From Methylovulum sp. (GTDB taxonomy: Bacteria > Pseudomonadota > Gammaproteobacteria > Methylococcales > Methylomonadaceae), in contig JAQTNZ010000082.1 of assembly GCA_028713595.1 (NCBI GenBank), forward strand, positions 1-8,339: 8,339 nucleotides of DNA. The letters are read 5' to 3'. Position 1 is the first letter of the stretch; every line of letters begins with the position of its first letter. Of the stretch, positions 1-6,320 are shown piece by piece. The notes below the pieces were generated by a model. The model was not told where the DNA came from and did not search any database. It saw nothing but the letters and a program-made list of their open reading frames with translations. A program made the translations under genes and the position numbers.

Positions 1-90
1 GACTCACACAAGAGGATAGAGCATGATATATGCCAAATAAATATATTAATGAAATTAACATCTTGTGTTATTTGTTTGATCTAAGGCTGT

Positions 91-115
91 GTCAAATAAC
101 ATTGTTTAATTAAAA
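91..115 (+). repeat. Direct repeat copy 1 (25 bp)
   Basis: This matches 238-262 at 22 of 25 positions; the differences are at repeat positions 5, 6 and 13. Its right half contains the 10-bp palindrome TTTAATTAAA. The two copies start exactly 147 bp apart, with both hairpins between them. In such AT-rich DNA some similarity arises by chance, but a 25-bp match with only three differences is longer than expected. Confidence 0.6.
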
Positions 116-136
116 AATAAGGGATATGGCGCAAAA

Positions 137-184
137 TTGCCCTATAAAGCCTATGGGATTTTGGGCGGCAAGCTTATGGGGCAA
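137..184. repeat. Stem-loop, about 13 bp stem
   Basis: The left arm 137-150 pairs with the right arm 172-184. It gives 13 pairs including one T/G wobble (143 with 178), with a single bulged A at 148 and a 21-base loop. The stem has a GC block (TTGCCC against GGGCAA), so it is not merely an AT-rich accident. It ends four bases before the next inverted repeat. No U-run follows on the plus strand as an intrinsic terminator would have, although the downstream bases are A-rich. Confidence 0.6.
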
Positions 185-188
185 AAAA

Positions 189-228
189 TAACATTAATAA
201 ATCATCATATTATGATTTATTAATGTTA
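189..228. repeat. Perfect 17-bp AT-rich inverted repeat
   Basis: Positions 189-205 are the exact reverse complement of 212-228, with a six-base spacer (206-211). The stem consists almost wholly of A/T pairs and begins with TAACAT. An A-run follows at 228-234, which on the minus strand is a U-run preceding the stem. It could be a protein-binding palindrome, a hairpin in an RNA, or one end structure of a small element. Confidence 0.75.
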
Positions 229-237
229 AAAAAATAG

Positions 238-262
238 GTCATTTAACATAGTTTAATTAAAA
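238..262 (+). repeat. Direct repeat copy 2 (25 bp)
   Basis: This is the second copy of the repeat at 91-115 (22/25 identical), again ending in TTTAATTAAAA. It marks the right-hand limit of the AT-rich block; beyond it the composition becomes ordinary. Confidence 0.6.
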
Positions 263-340
263 TGGCTGTCATACTGGGGGACGCTGTTTGTTAGGGCTGG
301 CGGTTAAATGGGCGGGATGGCCGTTTCCTAACGGCAATAA

Positions 341-375
341 AAAACCCCGAACGCCGCCAAAGCGTTCGGGGTTTT
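341..375 (-). terminator. Intrinsic terminator of pfp
   Basis: The arms 341-354 and 362-375 are perfect reverse complements (14 bp: four A/T pairs outside a GC-rich core), with a 7-base loop at 355-361. Read on the minus strand, the GC stem is followed by six T residues. It lies 49 bp past the pfp stop codon, in the right place and orientation to end that transcript. The A-tract on the other side gives a T-tract after the stem in either direction, so it may also act bidirectionally. Confidence 0.92.
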
Positions 376-423
376 GGGTGGTCCAAACACAGCGGCCACC
401 GCCGCCGTGCCGTAGGCCGTGTT

Positions 424-1653
424 TTAGTGGCTGACTTCGACCTTTTCGCCTTTGGCTTGGCCAATGTCGGCTAAAGTTTGCCCGAACCAATCGGTGTCGA
501 TATTGAACGGTTTGCCGCCTTTGATGCGCGGGAACTCAATTGCGCGCAACACGCCGTTTTGGTCTTCGTCATGGCCCATCACGCCAGATTCGCGGCGCAG
601 AGCGCATTCCACCGCCAAATCCGCGCAGGATTTTATCAGACGCACATCTTCGATGTTGGCCGCTGAGGCACGGGCGAAATAACCTGATTTTTGTACCAAG
701 GTCTTTTCCGCGCCAATCATGGCCGCGAACTGTTCGCCGAACCATTTGCCGGGATTGATCGCATCCAATTTGATGTGGCCAAACGCGTCGCGTGGCACAT
801 CTTCGCCTTTCGCCAATTTTTCCGCGACAATCGCCTCGACCCCGGCACCTTCGGATACGAAGATATTGACGCAATCGACCGTGTCCATCACCGCGCGGAG
901 GCGTTCGGCTTCGGCGGCCAAATCAATCGCCATTTCGGGCACAAACACGGCATGGACTTCAAACGCCTTACGGTCTAGGCCGATGGCGGGCAGCCATTCG
1001 GAGCGGTCAAGCAGTTTGCGGTATTCCAGCGCCGTTGCCGCCGTCAACCAACCGCAGTTGCGGCCCATGACTTCATGGACGATCAACATGCGTGGGTTGG
1101 CGTTGTTTTCGGCGACCACATTGGCAAAATAACGCGCACCTTGTTCGGCGGCCGTCCACGCGCCCAGTGATTGTTTGATAGGATAGACATCGTTATCGAC
1201 TGTTTTTGGCAAGCCGATAACGGTCAGACCATAATTGTTACGGGCCAGGAATGCCGCCAAATCGGCCGCAGCGGTGTTGGTGTCGTCGCCGCCGATAGTG
1301 TGCAGAATATCAACGCCGTCCTTAATCAATTGGTCGGCGGCCACTTTTTGCGGGTCTTGGCCTTCTTGAACCAAGCCACGCTTGATACAGTCTGCAACAT
1401 TGGTCAACTTAACGCGGCTATTGCCGATAGGCGAGCCGCCGAAGCGGTGCAACAAACCCGCTTTGGCGCGGATTTCGGGGGTCACTGCGTAAGAATCGCC
1501 GAGCAACAGACCTTTGTAACCGCTACGGTAGCAAATGATCTCAATGGTCGGGTCAATTTCGGTATAACGCTCGATCAGGCTGCCGATGGCGGAACTCAAG
1601 CAAGGGGCTAATCCGCCCGCAGTAAGGATTGCGACTTTTTTGGGTTTGTTCAT
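424..1653 (-). CDS. pfp: Pyrophosphate-dependent 6-phosphofructokinase
   Basis: This is a cytoplasmic glycolytic enzyme of 409 residues that reversibly transfers phosphate between pyrophosphate and fructose 6-phosphate. The N-terminal phosphate-binding GGL is at about residues 13-15. The signature GGDDT (121-125) has Asp where ATP-using enzymes have Gly. PKTVDND (149-155) carries the Lys and catalytic Asp typical of the PPi type. MGR (196-198) and SEGAG (267-271) are substrate-binding motifs. In methanotrophs such as Methylococcus, this enzyme replaces or supplements ATP-PFK and is also reported to act on sedoheptulose 7-phosphate. The frame stays open upstream to a GTG at 1818, but family-like sequence starts only at MNKPKKVAILTAGG, so ATG 1653 is chosen. 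No clear Shine-Dalgarno precedes either start. A strong terminator follows. The family call is secure; the physiological direction is inferred. Confidence 0.95.
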   Translation of the reverse strand: MNKPKKVAILTAGGLAPCLSSAIGSLIERYTEIDPTIEIICYRSGYKGLLLGDSYAVTPEIRAKAGLLHRFGGSPIGNSRVKLTNVADCIKRGLVQEGQDPQKVAADQLIKDGVDILHTIGGDDTNTAAADLAAFLARNNYGLTVIGLPKTVDNDVYPIKQSLGAWTAAEQGARYFANVVAENNANPRMLIVHEVMGRNCGWLTAATALEYRKLLDRSEWLPAIGLDRKAFEVHAVFVPEMAIDLAAEAERLRAVMDTVDCVNIFVSEGAGVEAIVAEKLAKGEDVPRDAFGHIKLDAINPGKWFGEQFAAMIGAEKTLVQKSGYFARASAANIEDVRLIKSCADLAVECALRRESGVMGHDEDQNGVLRAIEFPRIKGGKPFNIDTDWFGQTLADIGQAKGEKVEVSH

Positions 1654-1848
1654 AAGAGTTTTAAGGTAATGGGGTTGGTTCAATTTCACTTCCGGCAACG
1701 CCGGGAGCTTTGCTTCGGGCCGGCTTGCCAGTCCATTGCCAGACCTATGCCTAGTGGTGGCCTGATGCTTCCCGTTTAAGGCGGGACTTACATTGTCCCC
1801 TGTTAACAGGATAGCCACAGTCTGATAAGCTGGCGGGGCGAAATTTTA
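1654..1848 (-). promoter_or_regulatory. Long hairpin-rich leader of pfp
   Basis: These 195 bases separate the PilZ stop from the chosen pfp start. They hold a perfect 12-bp palindrome (CCTGTTAACAGG, 1799-1810). One pair of mutually exclusive stems is 1783-1787 with 1795-1799, versus 1771-1774 with 1782-1785. A second such pair is 1692-1696 with 1700-1704, versus 1700-1704 with 1720-1724. A direct repeat TTGCCAG occurs at 1725 and 1736. Competing stems suggest an attenuator-like or ligand-sensing leader, but I do not recognise a known riboswitch class. Because the frame is open to GTG 1818, the stretch could instead encode a 55-residue N-terminal extension; its Pro/Lys/Arg-rich, low-complexity translation makes that less likely. 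It could also be a dispersed genomic repeat. Confidence 0.45.
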
Positions 1849-1876
1849 TCATATTGTCTGCGCGTTACGGTGGCTA
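1848..1876 (-). promoter_or_regulatory. Candidate sigma70 promoter for pfp
   Basis: On the minus strand a -10 box TATGAT (1853-1848, 5 of 6 consensus) is preceded after 17 bases by TAGCCA (1876-1871, 4 of 6). It sits over the 3' end of the PilZ gene and would start the pfp leader near 1840. The -35 is weak, so this is a tentative call; pfp could also be read through from the PilZ gene. Confidence 0.27.
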
Positions 1877-2493
1877 ACTGCTACGGCAGGAAGTTTGGCC
1901 TCTTGAGGGGCTTTAGTCTGTTTGGATTTGACGTATTGTAGCCCGATCAGGGTGTCGTTATGCTCGCCTTGGCGTACCCAAACCACCTTGACAAAACCTT
2001 TTAAGTTGGCATCGGCAAACTCAAAGGGGATGATGGCATCTTTCTCAACCGTCAACTGTTCGGGCACACGGATCATCAGGCCGTCCAAGGACATGTTCAC
2101 GGTCATGAAGTCATGCCGATAGGCATTGAGTAATATGTGGCCTGGAATCACCATGTCTTTGCGGTAACTTTTGCGTTTGAAGACCGGTTCATTGGCTGTG
2201 TGGGCGATATTTTGGAATTCCAAGCCCAAGATAATGTGGTCATCTTCTGCCGTGTCTACCCTGACAACTTTTGCTTCACCGGAGAGTTGCAATTGCGGGA
2301 GGTAAAAATCAATGGCTTTTGAGACCAACAAATTTTGTAAGGTGCGCTCGCCCTTAGAGCCGTCCAACTGCGCCAACGCGCCGGTTATGGAAATGTTTTT
2401 GATGGTGATTTCCCGTGCTTCACCACCTAGAAATATCCAGCCATGCGACGTGATGGCCTTTCGGTAAGGGCGATCATGCGGGGTTGTGTTCAT
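1849..2493 (-). CDS. Tandem PilZ-domain protein
   Basis: This is a 214-residue soluble protein built of two PilZ-like beta-barrel modules; PilZ domains are receptors for cyclic di-GMP. The second module carries the complete ligand signature: R107-x-x-x-R111 (RKSYR) followed by NMSLDG (133-138, the D/N-x-S-x-x-G motif), ending in IGLQYV (183-188). The first module has a degenerate arginine motif (R8-P-Y-R11-K12) with NISITG (33-38) and LGLEFQ (89-94), so it may bind weakly or serve a structural role. The C-terminal 25 residues are polar and probably flexible. There is no signal peptide or membrane segment. A canonical AGGAGG at 2504-2499, five bases before the ATG, fixes the start. It lies upstream of pfp on the same strand and divergently from the lipoprotein gene. 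The target process is unknown; motility, exopolysaccharide and metabolic control are all possible. Confidence 0.85.
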   Translation of the reverse strand: MNTTPHDRPYRKAITSHGWIFLGGEAREITIKNISITGALAQLDGSKGERTLQNLLVSKAIDFYLPQLQLSGEAKVVRVDTAEDDHIILGLEFQNIAHTANEPVFKRKSYRKDMVIPGHILLNAYRHDFMTVNMSLDGLMIRVPEQLTVEKDAIIPFEFADANLKGFVKVVWVRQGEHNDTLIGLQYVKSKQTKAPQEAKLPAVAVSHRNAQTI

Positions 2494-2553
2494 TTTATCC
2501 TCCTAATTTTATTAAGTAATTTATTTTTTTTGTAATGTCTTGGCCGAGTCCTT

Positions 2554-3129
2554 ATGTTAAAAGCTAATTCAGTCACCATACTCTTTTATTTATTTTTAGC
2601 AAGCTGTGCAAGCGTGCCACCGAGCAATACCGAAAATATTTGCACGGTGTTCACCGAACAAGACGAATGGTATGCAGATTCCCAAAAAGCCTCCGCAAAA
2701 TGGGGGGTGCCAACGCCGGTCATTATGGCGATCATGCACCAAGAATCCCATTTTGTCGCCGATGCCAAGCCCCCGCGCACTTGGCTATTGGGCGTTATCC
2801 CGTGGTTTCGTCCCAGCAGTGCCTACGGTTACGCCCAAGCGCAAGACGCAGCCTGGGGCGATTATCAGGACAGTGCCGGCAGTTGGTGGTCTGACCGTGA
2901 TGATTTTGCCGATGCCGCCGATTTTATTGCTTGGTATTGCGCCATCAGCCATAGGAAACTGGGTATTGGTGTGGCTGATGCCAAAAACTTATATCTTGCT
3001 TACCATGAAGGCCATCAGGGTTTCCGGCAAAAAACGTATTTAAAGACGGCTTGGTTAAGGCGTACCGCCGATAAGGTGGCGGCCCATGCCAAACAATTCC
3101 AACAGCAATTGAACGGATGCAAATCTTGA
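2554..3129 (+). CDS. SLT-type lytic transglycosylase lipoprotein
   Basis: This 191-residue envelope protein is predicted to cleave peptidoglycan glycan strands. Residues 1-17 form a short lipoprotein signal with lipobox L15-A-S-C18, so Cys18 should be lipidated. The lysozyme-like domain starts near WGVPTPVIMAIMHQES. Glu64 in HQES is the expected catalytic acid, SSAYGYAQA (88-96) matches the conserved G-x-x-Q region, and YLAYHEGHQGF (147-157) is the C-terminal substrate-groove motif. The PPRTWLLGVIPWFRPSSAYG pattern marks a subfamily of small proteobacterial SLT lipoproteins, as I recall it. Only a weak GAG precedes the ATG, but the signal peptide fits exactly from this start. It is followed after 43 bp by a secreted prolyl isomerase on the same strand, probably co-transcribed. 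Function is inferred from family, not tested. Confidence 0.87.
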   Translation: MLKANSVTILFYLFLASCASVPPSNTENICTVFTEQDEWYADSQKASAKWGVPTPVIMAIMHQESHFVADAKPPRTWLLGVIPWFRPSSAYGYAQAQDAAWGDYQDSAGSWWSDRDDFADAADFIAWYCAISHRKLGIGVADAKNLYLAYHEGHQGFRQKTYLKTAWLRRTADKVAAHAKQFQQQLNGCKS

Positions 3130-3172
3130 TTTTTTGGTAAAATGGGCTTTTTACTTTGATGAGAGAAAAATT

Positions 3173-3661
3173 GTGGGAAAAAAACAAACGCAAATACTGG
3201 CAATGGTCACCGCTATTTTTGTAGGCATTACCCTGTTTTCCGTAGTGAATGCCAAAACTCCGCAAGAAAATAAGCTGGCCGGTGTCGCTTTTCTTACCGC
3301 CAATGCAAAAAAAGCCAACATAATAACGACTAACAGCGGTTTGCAATATGAGATCCTTACGCCAGGGACAGGTAATAAGTCACCAAACCTAACGGATACG
3401 GTCACTGTAAATTATCGGGGCACCAAAATCGACGGCCAAGAATTTGATAGCTCTGATATACACGGCGAACCCGCTACGTTTCCGTTAAACGCCTTGATTA
3501 CCGGCTGGCGGGAAGGCTTGTTGTTTATGAAAGAAGGCGCCAAATACCGTTTCTACATCCCTTCGGAACTGGCCTATGGCGAATCCGGCGGCGGGGCTGT
3601 GGAACCCAACGAAGCCTTGATTTTTGATGTGGAACTGCTAAAAATAAAACAACCCGAATAA
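3173..3661 (+). CDS. Secreted FKBP-type peptidyl-prolyl isomerase
   Basis: This is a 162-residue enzyme that catalyses cis-trans isomerisation of Xaa-Pro bonds, most likely in the periplasm. The N terminus has a basic GKKQ stretch, a hydrophobic core (about 9-24) and a V-N-A cleavage site near residue 27, with no lipobox. The FKBP domain covers about 56-160. VNYRG has Tyr81, EFD gives Phe91/Asp92, ITGWREGL has Trp112, AYGESGGG has Tyr135, and IFDVELL closes the fold; these are the usual active-site positions. It resembles the C-terminal half of FkpA/Mip proteins but lacks most of their helical dimerisation domain. I start at GTG 3173, because GAGAG at 3161-3165 is spaced seven bases away and the signal peptide then begins correctly. 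A TTG at 3134 would put 13 non-signal residues in front. Confidence 0.9.
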   Translation: MGKKQTQILAMVTAIFVGITLFSVVNAKTPQENKLAGVAFLTANAKKANIITTNSGLQYEILTPGTGNKSPNLTDTVTVNYRGTKIDGQEFDSSDIHGEPATFPLNALITGWREGLLFMKEGAKYRFYIPSELAYGESGGGAVEPNEALIFDVELLKIKQPE

Positions 3662-3842
3662 TCCTGTCCGCTCTTTAAACTTAAAATTACTTAGCAACCG
3701 GACACCTTATCCCTTGCCGCCGACCTGGGGTTGACTTAGCCATGCCATAACGGCTTTGTCGCCCCCCTTCTTTTTTACGCTTATTTTAGGCTACACGCCA
3801 AGGTAAGCGAAATTTTCCCCTCTTTTATTTGTCTTTAAAATC
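3662..3842. other. Intergenic gap before rlmKL
   Basis: No gene or RNA is recognised here. A 6-bp stem (3665-3670 with 3699-3704, TGTCCG/CGGACA) has a 28-base loop and no U-run, so it is not a convincing terminator. TTGACT at 3731-3736 looks like a -35 box, but no acceptable -10 lies 16-19 bases downstream. A promoter for the rlmKL cluster must lie here or further upstream, but I cannot place it. Confidence 0.4.
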
Positions 3843-6053
3843 ATGCCCACTTATTCATTATTTGCCACCACGCCCAAAGCGATGGAAGACATCCTAGTCA
3901 CAGAACTGCAAACGCTAGGAATCGCCCAGCCTAAGGCAACAATGGCGGGCGTGGCCTTTGAAGGCGATCTGGAAGCCGCTTACCGTGTTTGTTTATGGTC
4001 ACGGATTGCCAACCGTGTGTTATTGGTGTTAAGCAGTTTCACGGTAAAAACCCAACAAGACTTATATGACGGTGTCCAAAAAACCGACTGGTTCGAACAC
4101 ATTAACCCCGAGGACACCTTAGCGGTGAGCTTTAGCGCGAAAAACTCCGAAGCCATCAATAATACCCATTTTGGCGCGTTAAAGGTCAAGGATGCGGTGG
4201 TTGACCAAATGCGCAGCCGCTTTAGCATCCGCCCCAGTGTCGATACCGAACAGCCGACCATCCGCATCAACGTCTATTTGCAGGGCGAAACCGCCCAGCT
4301 CAGTTTGGATTTGTCCGGCGAAAGCCTGCATCGGCGCGGCTACCGTGACACCACTATCAAAGCCCCTATTAAAGAAAACCTCGCCGCCGCGCTATTGTTG
4401 CGCTGCGGCTGGCCAAACATCGCCGCCCAACACGGTTCTTTGCTGGACCCCATGTGCGGCTCCGGCACTTTGCTATTGGAAGGGGCGATGATCGCCGCCG
4501 ATTACGCGCCCGGCCTGTTGCGTGATTATTTCGGCTTTACCCGTTGGAAACAACACGATGCCGCCTGTTGGCGCAGGCTCCGCAGCGAAGCCGAACGCCG
4601 CAAAACGATTGGCCTTGCCAAACTACCCGTTATCGTCGGTTTTGACCAAGACCGCCATACCGTCAATATCGCTTTAAACCATATCGCCAACGCCGGGCTG
4701 GCGCAGAAAATCCATGTCGAACGCCGTGACATCAGCGATGCCGCCCCGGCGGAAAGCTGGCAACGTGGCCTAGTGATTTGTAACCCGCCTTATGGCGAAC
4801 GCTTGGAAGATGAAGAGGCGGTTGCCGAGCTTTATAAAAAACTGGGCGACACCTTAAAAGCGCGTTTCTTGGGTTGGCAAGTCGGCATGATCATCAGCGA
4901 CCCTGAACTAGGTTTCCGTTTGGGCATACGTTCACAAAAGCCCATCACCTTGTTTAACGGGGCGTTAGAATGCAAGCTATTGCGCATGACCGTTACCGAA
5001 TCGGCGTTTTTTATCCCCAAGGCGCGTAACCCGCAAGAGCGGGTCACGCAAGTGCTCGATACCAGCCACCCAGCGTCCGCCGAAGACACGGGCGCGGACA
5101 TGTTTGCCAACCGCCTGAAAAAGAACTTGAAAAAACTCAGCAAATGGGCGAAAAATAACGCCGTCACTTGTTATCGCGTTTATGATGCGGATTTGCCCGA
5201 ATATTCGGCGGCGGTGGATATTTATCAAGGTCAACAAACCTGGGTGAACGTGCAGGAATACGAACCGCCCAAAACCATAGACCGCCAAAAAGCCGACCAA
5301 CGTCTGGCGGGCTTGTTGGCGGAATTGCCCAAGGTGCTAGATATTCCGCCCAGCAACGTGTTTTTAAAAATCCGCCGCAAACAGCGCAGCACCGAGCAAT
5401 ACGAGAAATTTGCCGATAGCGGGCAATTCCACCCAATTAGCGAAGGCGGTTGCACCTTATTGGTCAACTTTGCCGATTACCTGGATACCGGCTTGTTTTT
5501 GGACCATCGGCCCATCCGCCTACGCATCCAACAACAAGCCAAAAACAAACGCTTCTTAAACTTGTTCGCTTATACCGGCACTGCCACCGTCCACGCCGCA
5601 GTCGGCGGGGCCAGTGCCACCACTACGGTGGATATGTCCCATACTTATATCAACTGGGCCAAGCAAAACCTGGCGTTAAACAACACTCTCGGCACACATG
5701 AGTTTATCCAAGCCGATTGCTTGGAATGGCTGGCTAACGAAGCCGCCCAAGCCCTGCCCAGACAATATGATTTGATTTTTCTCGACCCGCCAACGTTTTC
5801 CAATTCCAAACGCATGGATGATGTGTTTGATATACAAAACGACCACGTCACCCTGATCCGCAACGCGGCAACACTGTTGGCGGCGGGTGGCGTGTTATAT
5901 TTCTCGACCAATTTCAGGCGATTTAAAATGGACTATGAAGCCTTGGCGGGATTTACCGTAGACGACATCACCGCGGACACCATCCCCGAAGATTTTGCCC
6001 GTAACCCCAAAATCCATTATTGCTGGAGACTACTTAAACCATGCGTAGAGTAA
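3843..6053 (+). CDS. rlmKL: Fused 23S rRNA methyltransferase RlmK/RlmL
   Basis: This 736-residue bifunctional SAM-dependent enzyme modifies 23S rRNA at G2445 (m2G, RlmL part) and G2069 (m7G, RlmK part) in E. coli numbering, during 50S assembly. The N-terminal THUMP/ferredoxin-like RNA-binding region spans about residues 1-160. The RlmL Rossmann domain has the SAM loop DPMCGSGT (202-209) and catalytic NPPY (314-317). A Lys-rich linker (about 393-440) leads to the RlmK domain, with FAYTGT (575-580) as SAM loop and DPPT (648-651) as catalytic motif. Both active sites appear intact. It is slightly longer than the E. coli enzyme (702). No Shine-Dalgarno is visible before ATG 3843, though the N-terminal protein match starts there. 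Its 3' end overlaps the acylphosphatase gene by 13 bp, implying translational coupling. The fused form is a gammaproteobacterial trait. Confidence 0.96.
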   Translation: MPTYSLFATTPKAMEDILVTELQTLGIAQPKATMAGVAFEGDLEAAYRVCLWSRIANRVLLVLSSFTVKTQQDLYDGVQKTDWFEHINPEDTLAVSFSAKNSEAINNTHFGALKVKDAVVDQMRSRFSIRPSVDTEQPTIRINVYLQGETAQLSLDLSGESLHRRGYRDTTIKAPIKENLAAALLLRCGWPNIAAQHGSLLDPMCGSGTLLLEGAMIAADYAPGLLRDYFGFTRWKQHDAACWRRLRSEAERRKTIGLAKLPVIVGFDQDRHTVNIALNHIANAGLAQKIHVERRDISDAAPAESWQRGLVICNPPYGERLEDEEAVAELYKKLGDTLKARFLGWQVGMIISDPELGFRLGIRSQKPITLFNGALECKLLRMTVTESAFFIPKARNPQERVTQVLDTSHPASAEDTGADMFANRLKKNLKKLSKWAKNNAVTCYRVYDADLPEYSAAVDIYQGQQTWVNVQEYEPPKTIDRQKADQRLAGLLAELPKVLDIPPSNVFLKIRRKQRSTEQYEKFADSGQFHPISEGGCTLLVNFADYLDTGLFLDHRPIRLRIQQQAKNKRFLNLFAYTGTATVHAAVGGASATTTVDMSHTYINWAKQNLALNNTLGTHEFIQADCLEWLANEAAQALPRQYDLIFLDPPTFSNSKRMDDVFDIQNDHVTLIRNAATLLAAGGVLYFSTNFRRFKMDYEALAGFTVDDITADTIPEDFARNPKIHYCWRLLKPCVE

Positions 6054-6313
6054 AAATTCTGGTGTCAGGGCGTGTCCAAGGCGTCTATTTCCGCGTCTTT
6101 ACCCAAAACAAAGCCAAACATTTTGCCATCAAAGGCAGCGTCAGAAACCTGCCCGACGGGCGTGTCGAAATCATCGCCGAAGCCGAGCATCCGGCGATAG
6201 AAAAGTTTATCAAATGGTGCCACAAAGGCCCCATTACCGCCCGCGTCGATCAGGTTGACATCGCCGAGTTGGAAGCTGACGAAGAACTGACCTGCTTTCA
6301 GATTAAGCCGTGA
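6041..6313 (+). CDS. acyP: Acylphosphatase
   Basis: This is a small (90-residue) cytoplasmic hydrolase of carboxyl-phosphate bonds, for example in acetyl phosphate, carbamoyl phosphate and 1,3-bisphosphoglycerate. The family signature GRVQGVYFR (10-18) supplies the phosphate-binding Arg18, and VRNLPDGRVE (34-43) supplies the catalytic Asn36. Their 18-residue spacing equals that of characterised acylphosphatases. Tyr16 replaces the Gly commonly found in the GVGFR form, a tolerated variation. Length matches the family. ATG 6041 lies inside the last codons of rlmKL, with GGAG at 6025-6028 about 12 bases upstream, a slightly long spacing compatible with coupled translation. The biological role of bacterial acylphosphatases is poorly defined, so a role in the RNA-related cluster cannot be inferred from chemistry alone. 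Confidence 0.95.
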   Translation: MRRVKILVSGRVQGVYFRVFTQNKAKHFAIKGSVRNLPDGRVEIIAEAEHPAIEKFIKWCHKGPITARVDQVDIAELEADEELTCFQIKP

Positions 6314-6320
6314 GTTGGGC

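Larger units (their letters stand above)
1..340. other. AT-rich non-coding region with nested repeats
   Basis: No convincing gene lies here in any frame. The base composition is visibly more AT-rich than the rest of the window up to about position 265, then returns to normal. The region holds a 22/25 direct repeat (91-115 and 238-262) bracketing two adjacent stem-loops (137-184 and 189-228). The hexamer TAACAT recurs at 56, 97, 189 and 244, and inverted at 223-228. The content could be an untranslated RNA, a small non-autonomous mobile element or its remnant, or a protein-binding array. The sequence alone does not decide. The left boundary is not visible because the window begins inside it. 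Confidence 0.6.

Noticed and set aside
6..68. Inverted pair ACACAAGA (6-13) and TCTTGTGT (61-68) as terminal repeats of an element
   Set aside because: Only eight bases, not extendable, and the enclosed 47 bases hold nothing element-like; chance is likely in AT-rich DNA.
269..490. Minus-strand 73-codon open frame across the terminator
   Set aside because: It runs through the perfect terminator and the pfp 3' end in another frame, with no ribosome-binding site and no recognisable protein sequence.
1171..1611. Plus-strand 146-codon frame antisense to pfp
   Set aside because: It lies wholly inside the well-supported pfp gene; its composition is that expected of a shadow frame in GC-rich coding DNA.
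2606..3043. Plus-strand 145-codon frame inside the lytic transglycosylase gene
   Set aside because: It is an alternative frame of a gene with clear motifs; its translation has no domain and a Pro/Arg-rich shadow look.
3665..3704. TGTCCG/CGGACA stem as terminator of the FKBP gene
   Set aside because: It has a six-pair stem, a 28-base loop and no downstream U-run.
3731..3760. Promoter with TTGACT as -35 before rlmKL
   Set aside because: No sequence 16-19 bases downstream resembles a -10 box.
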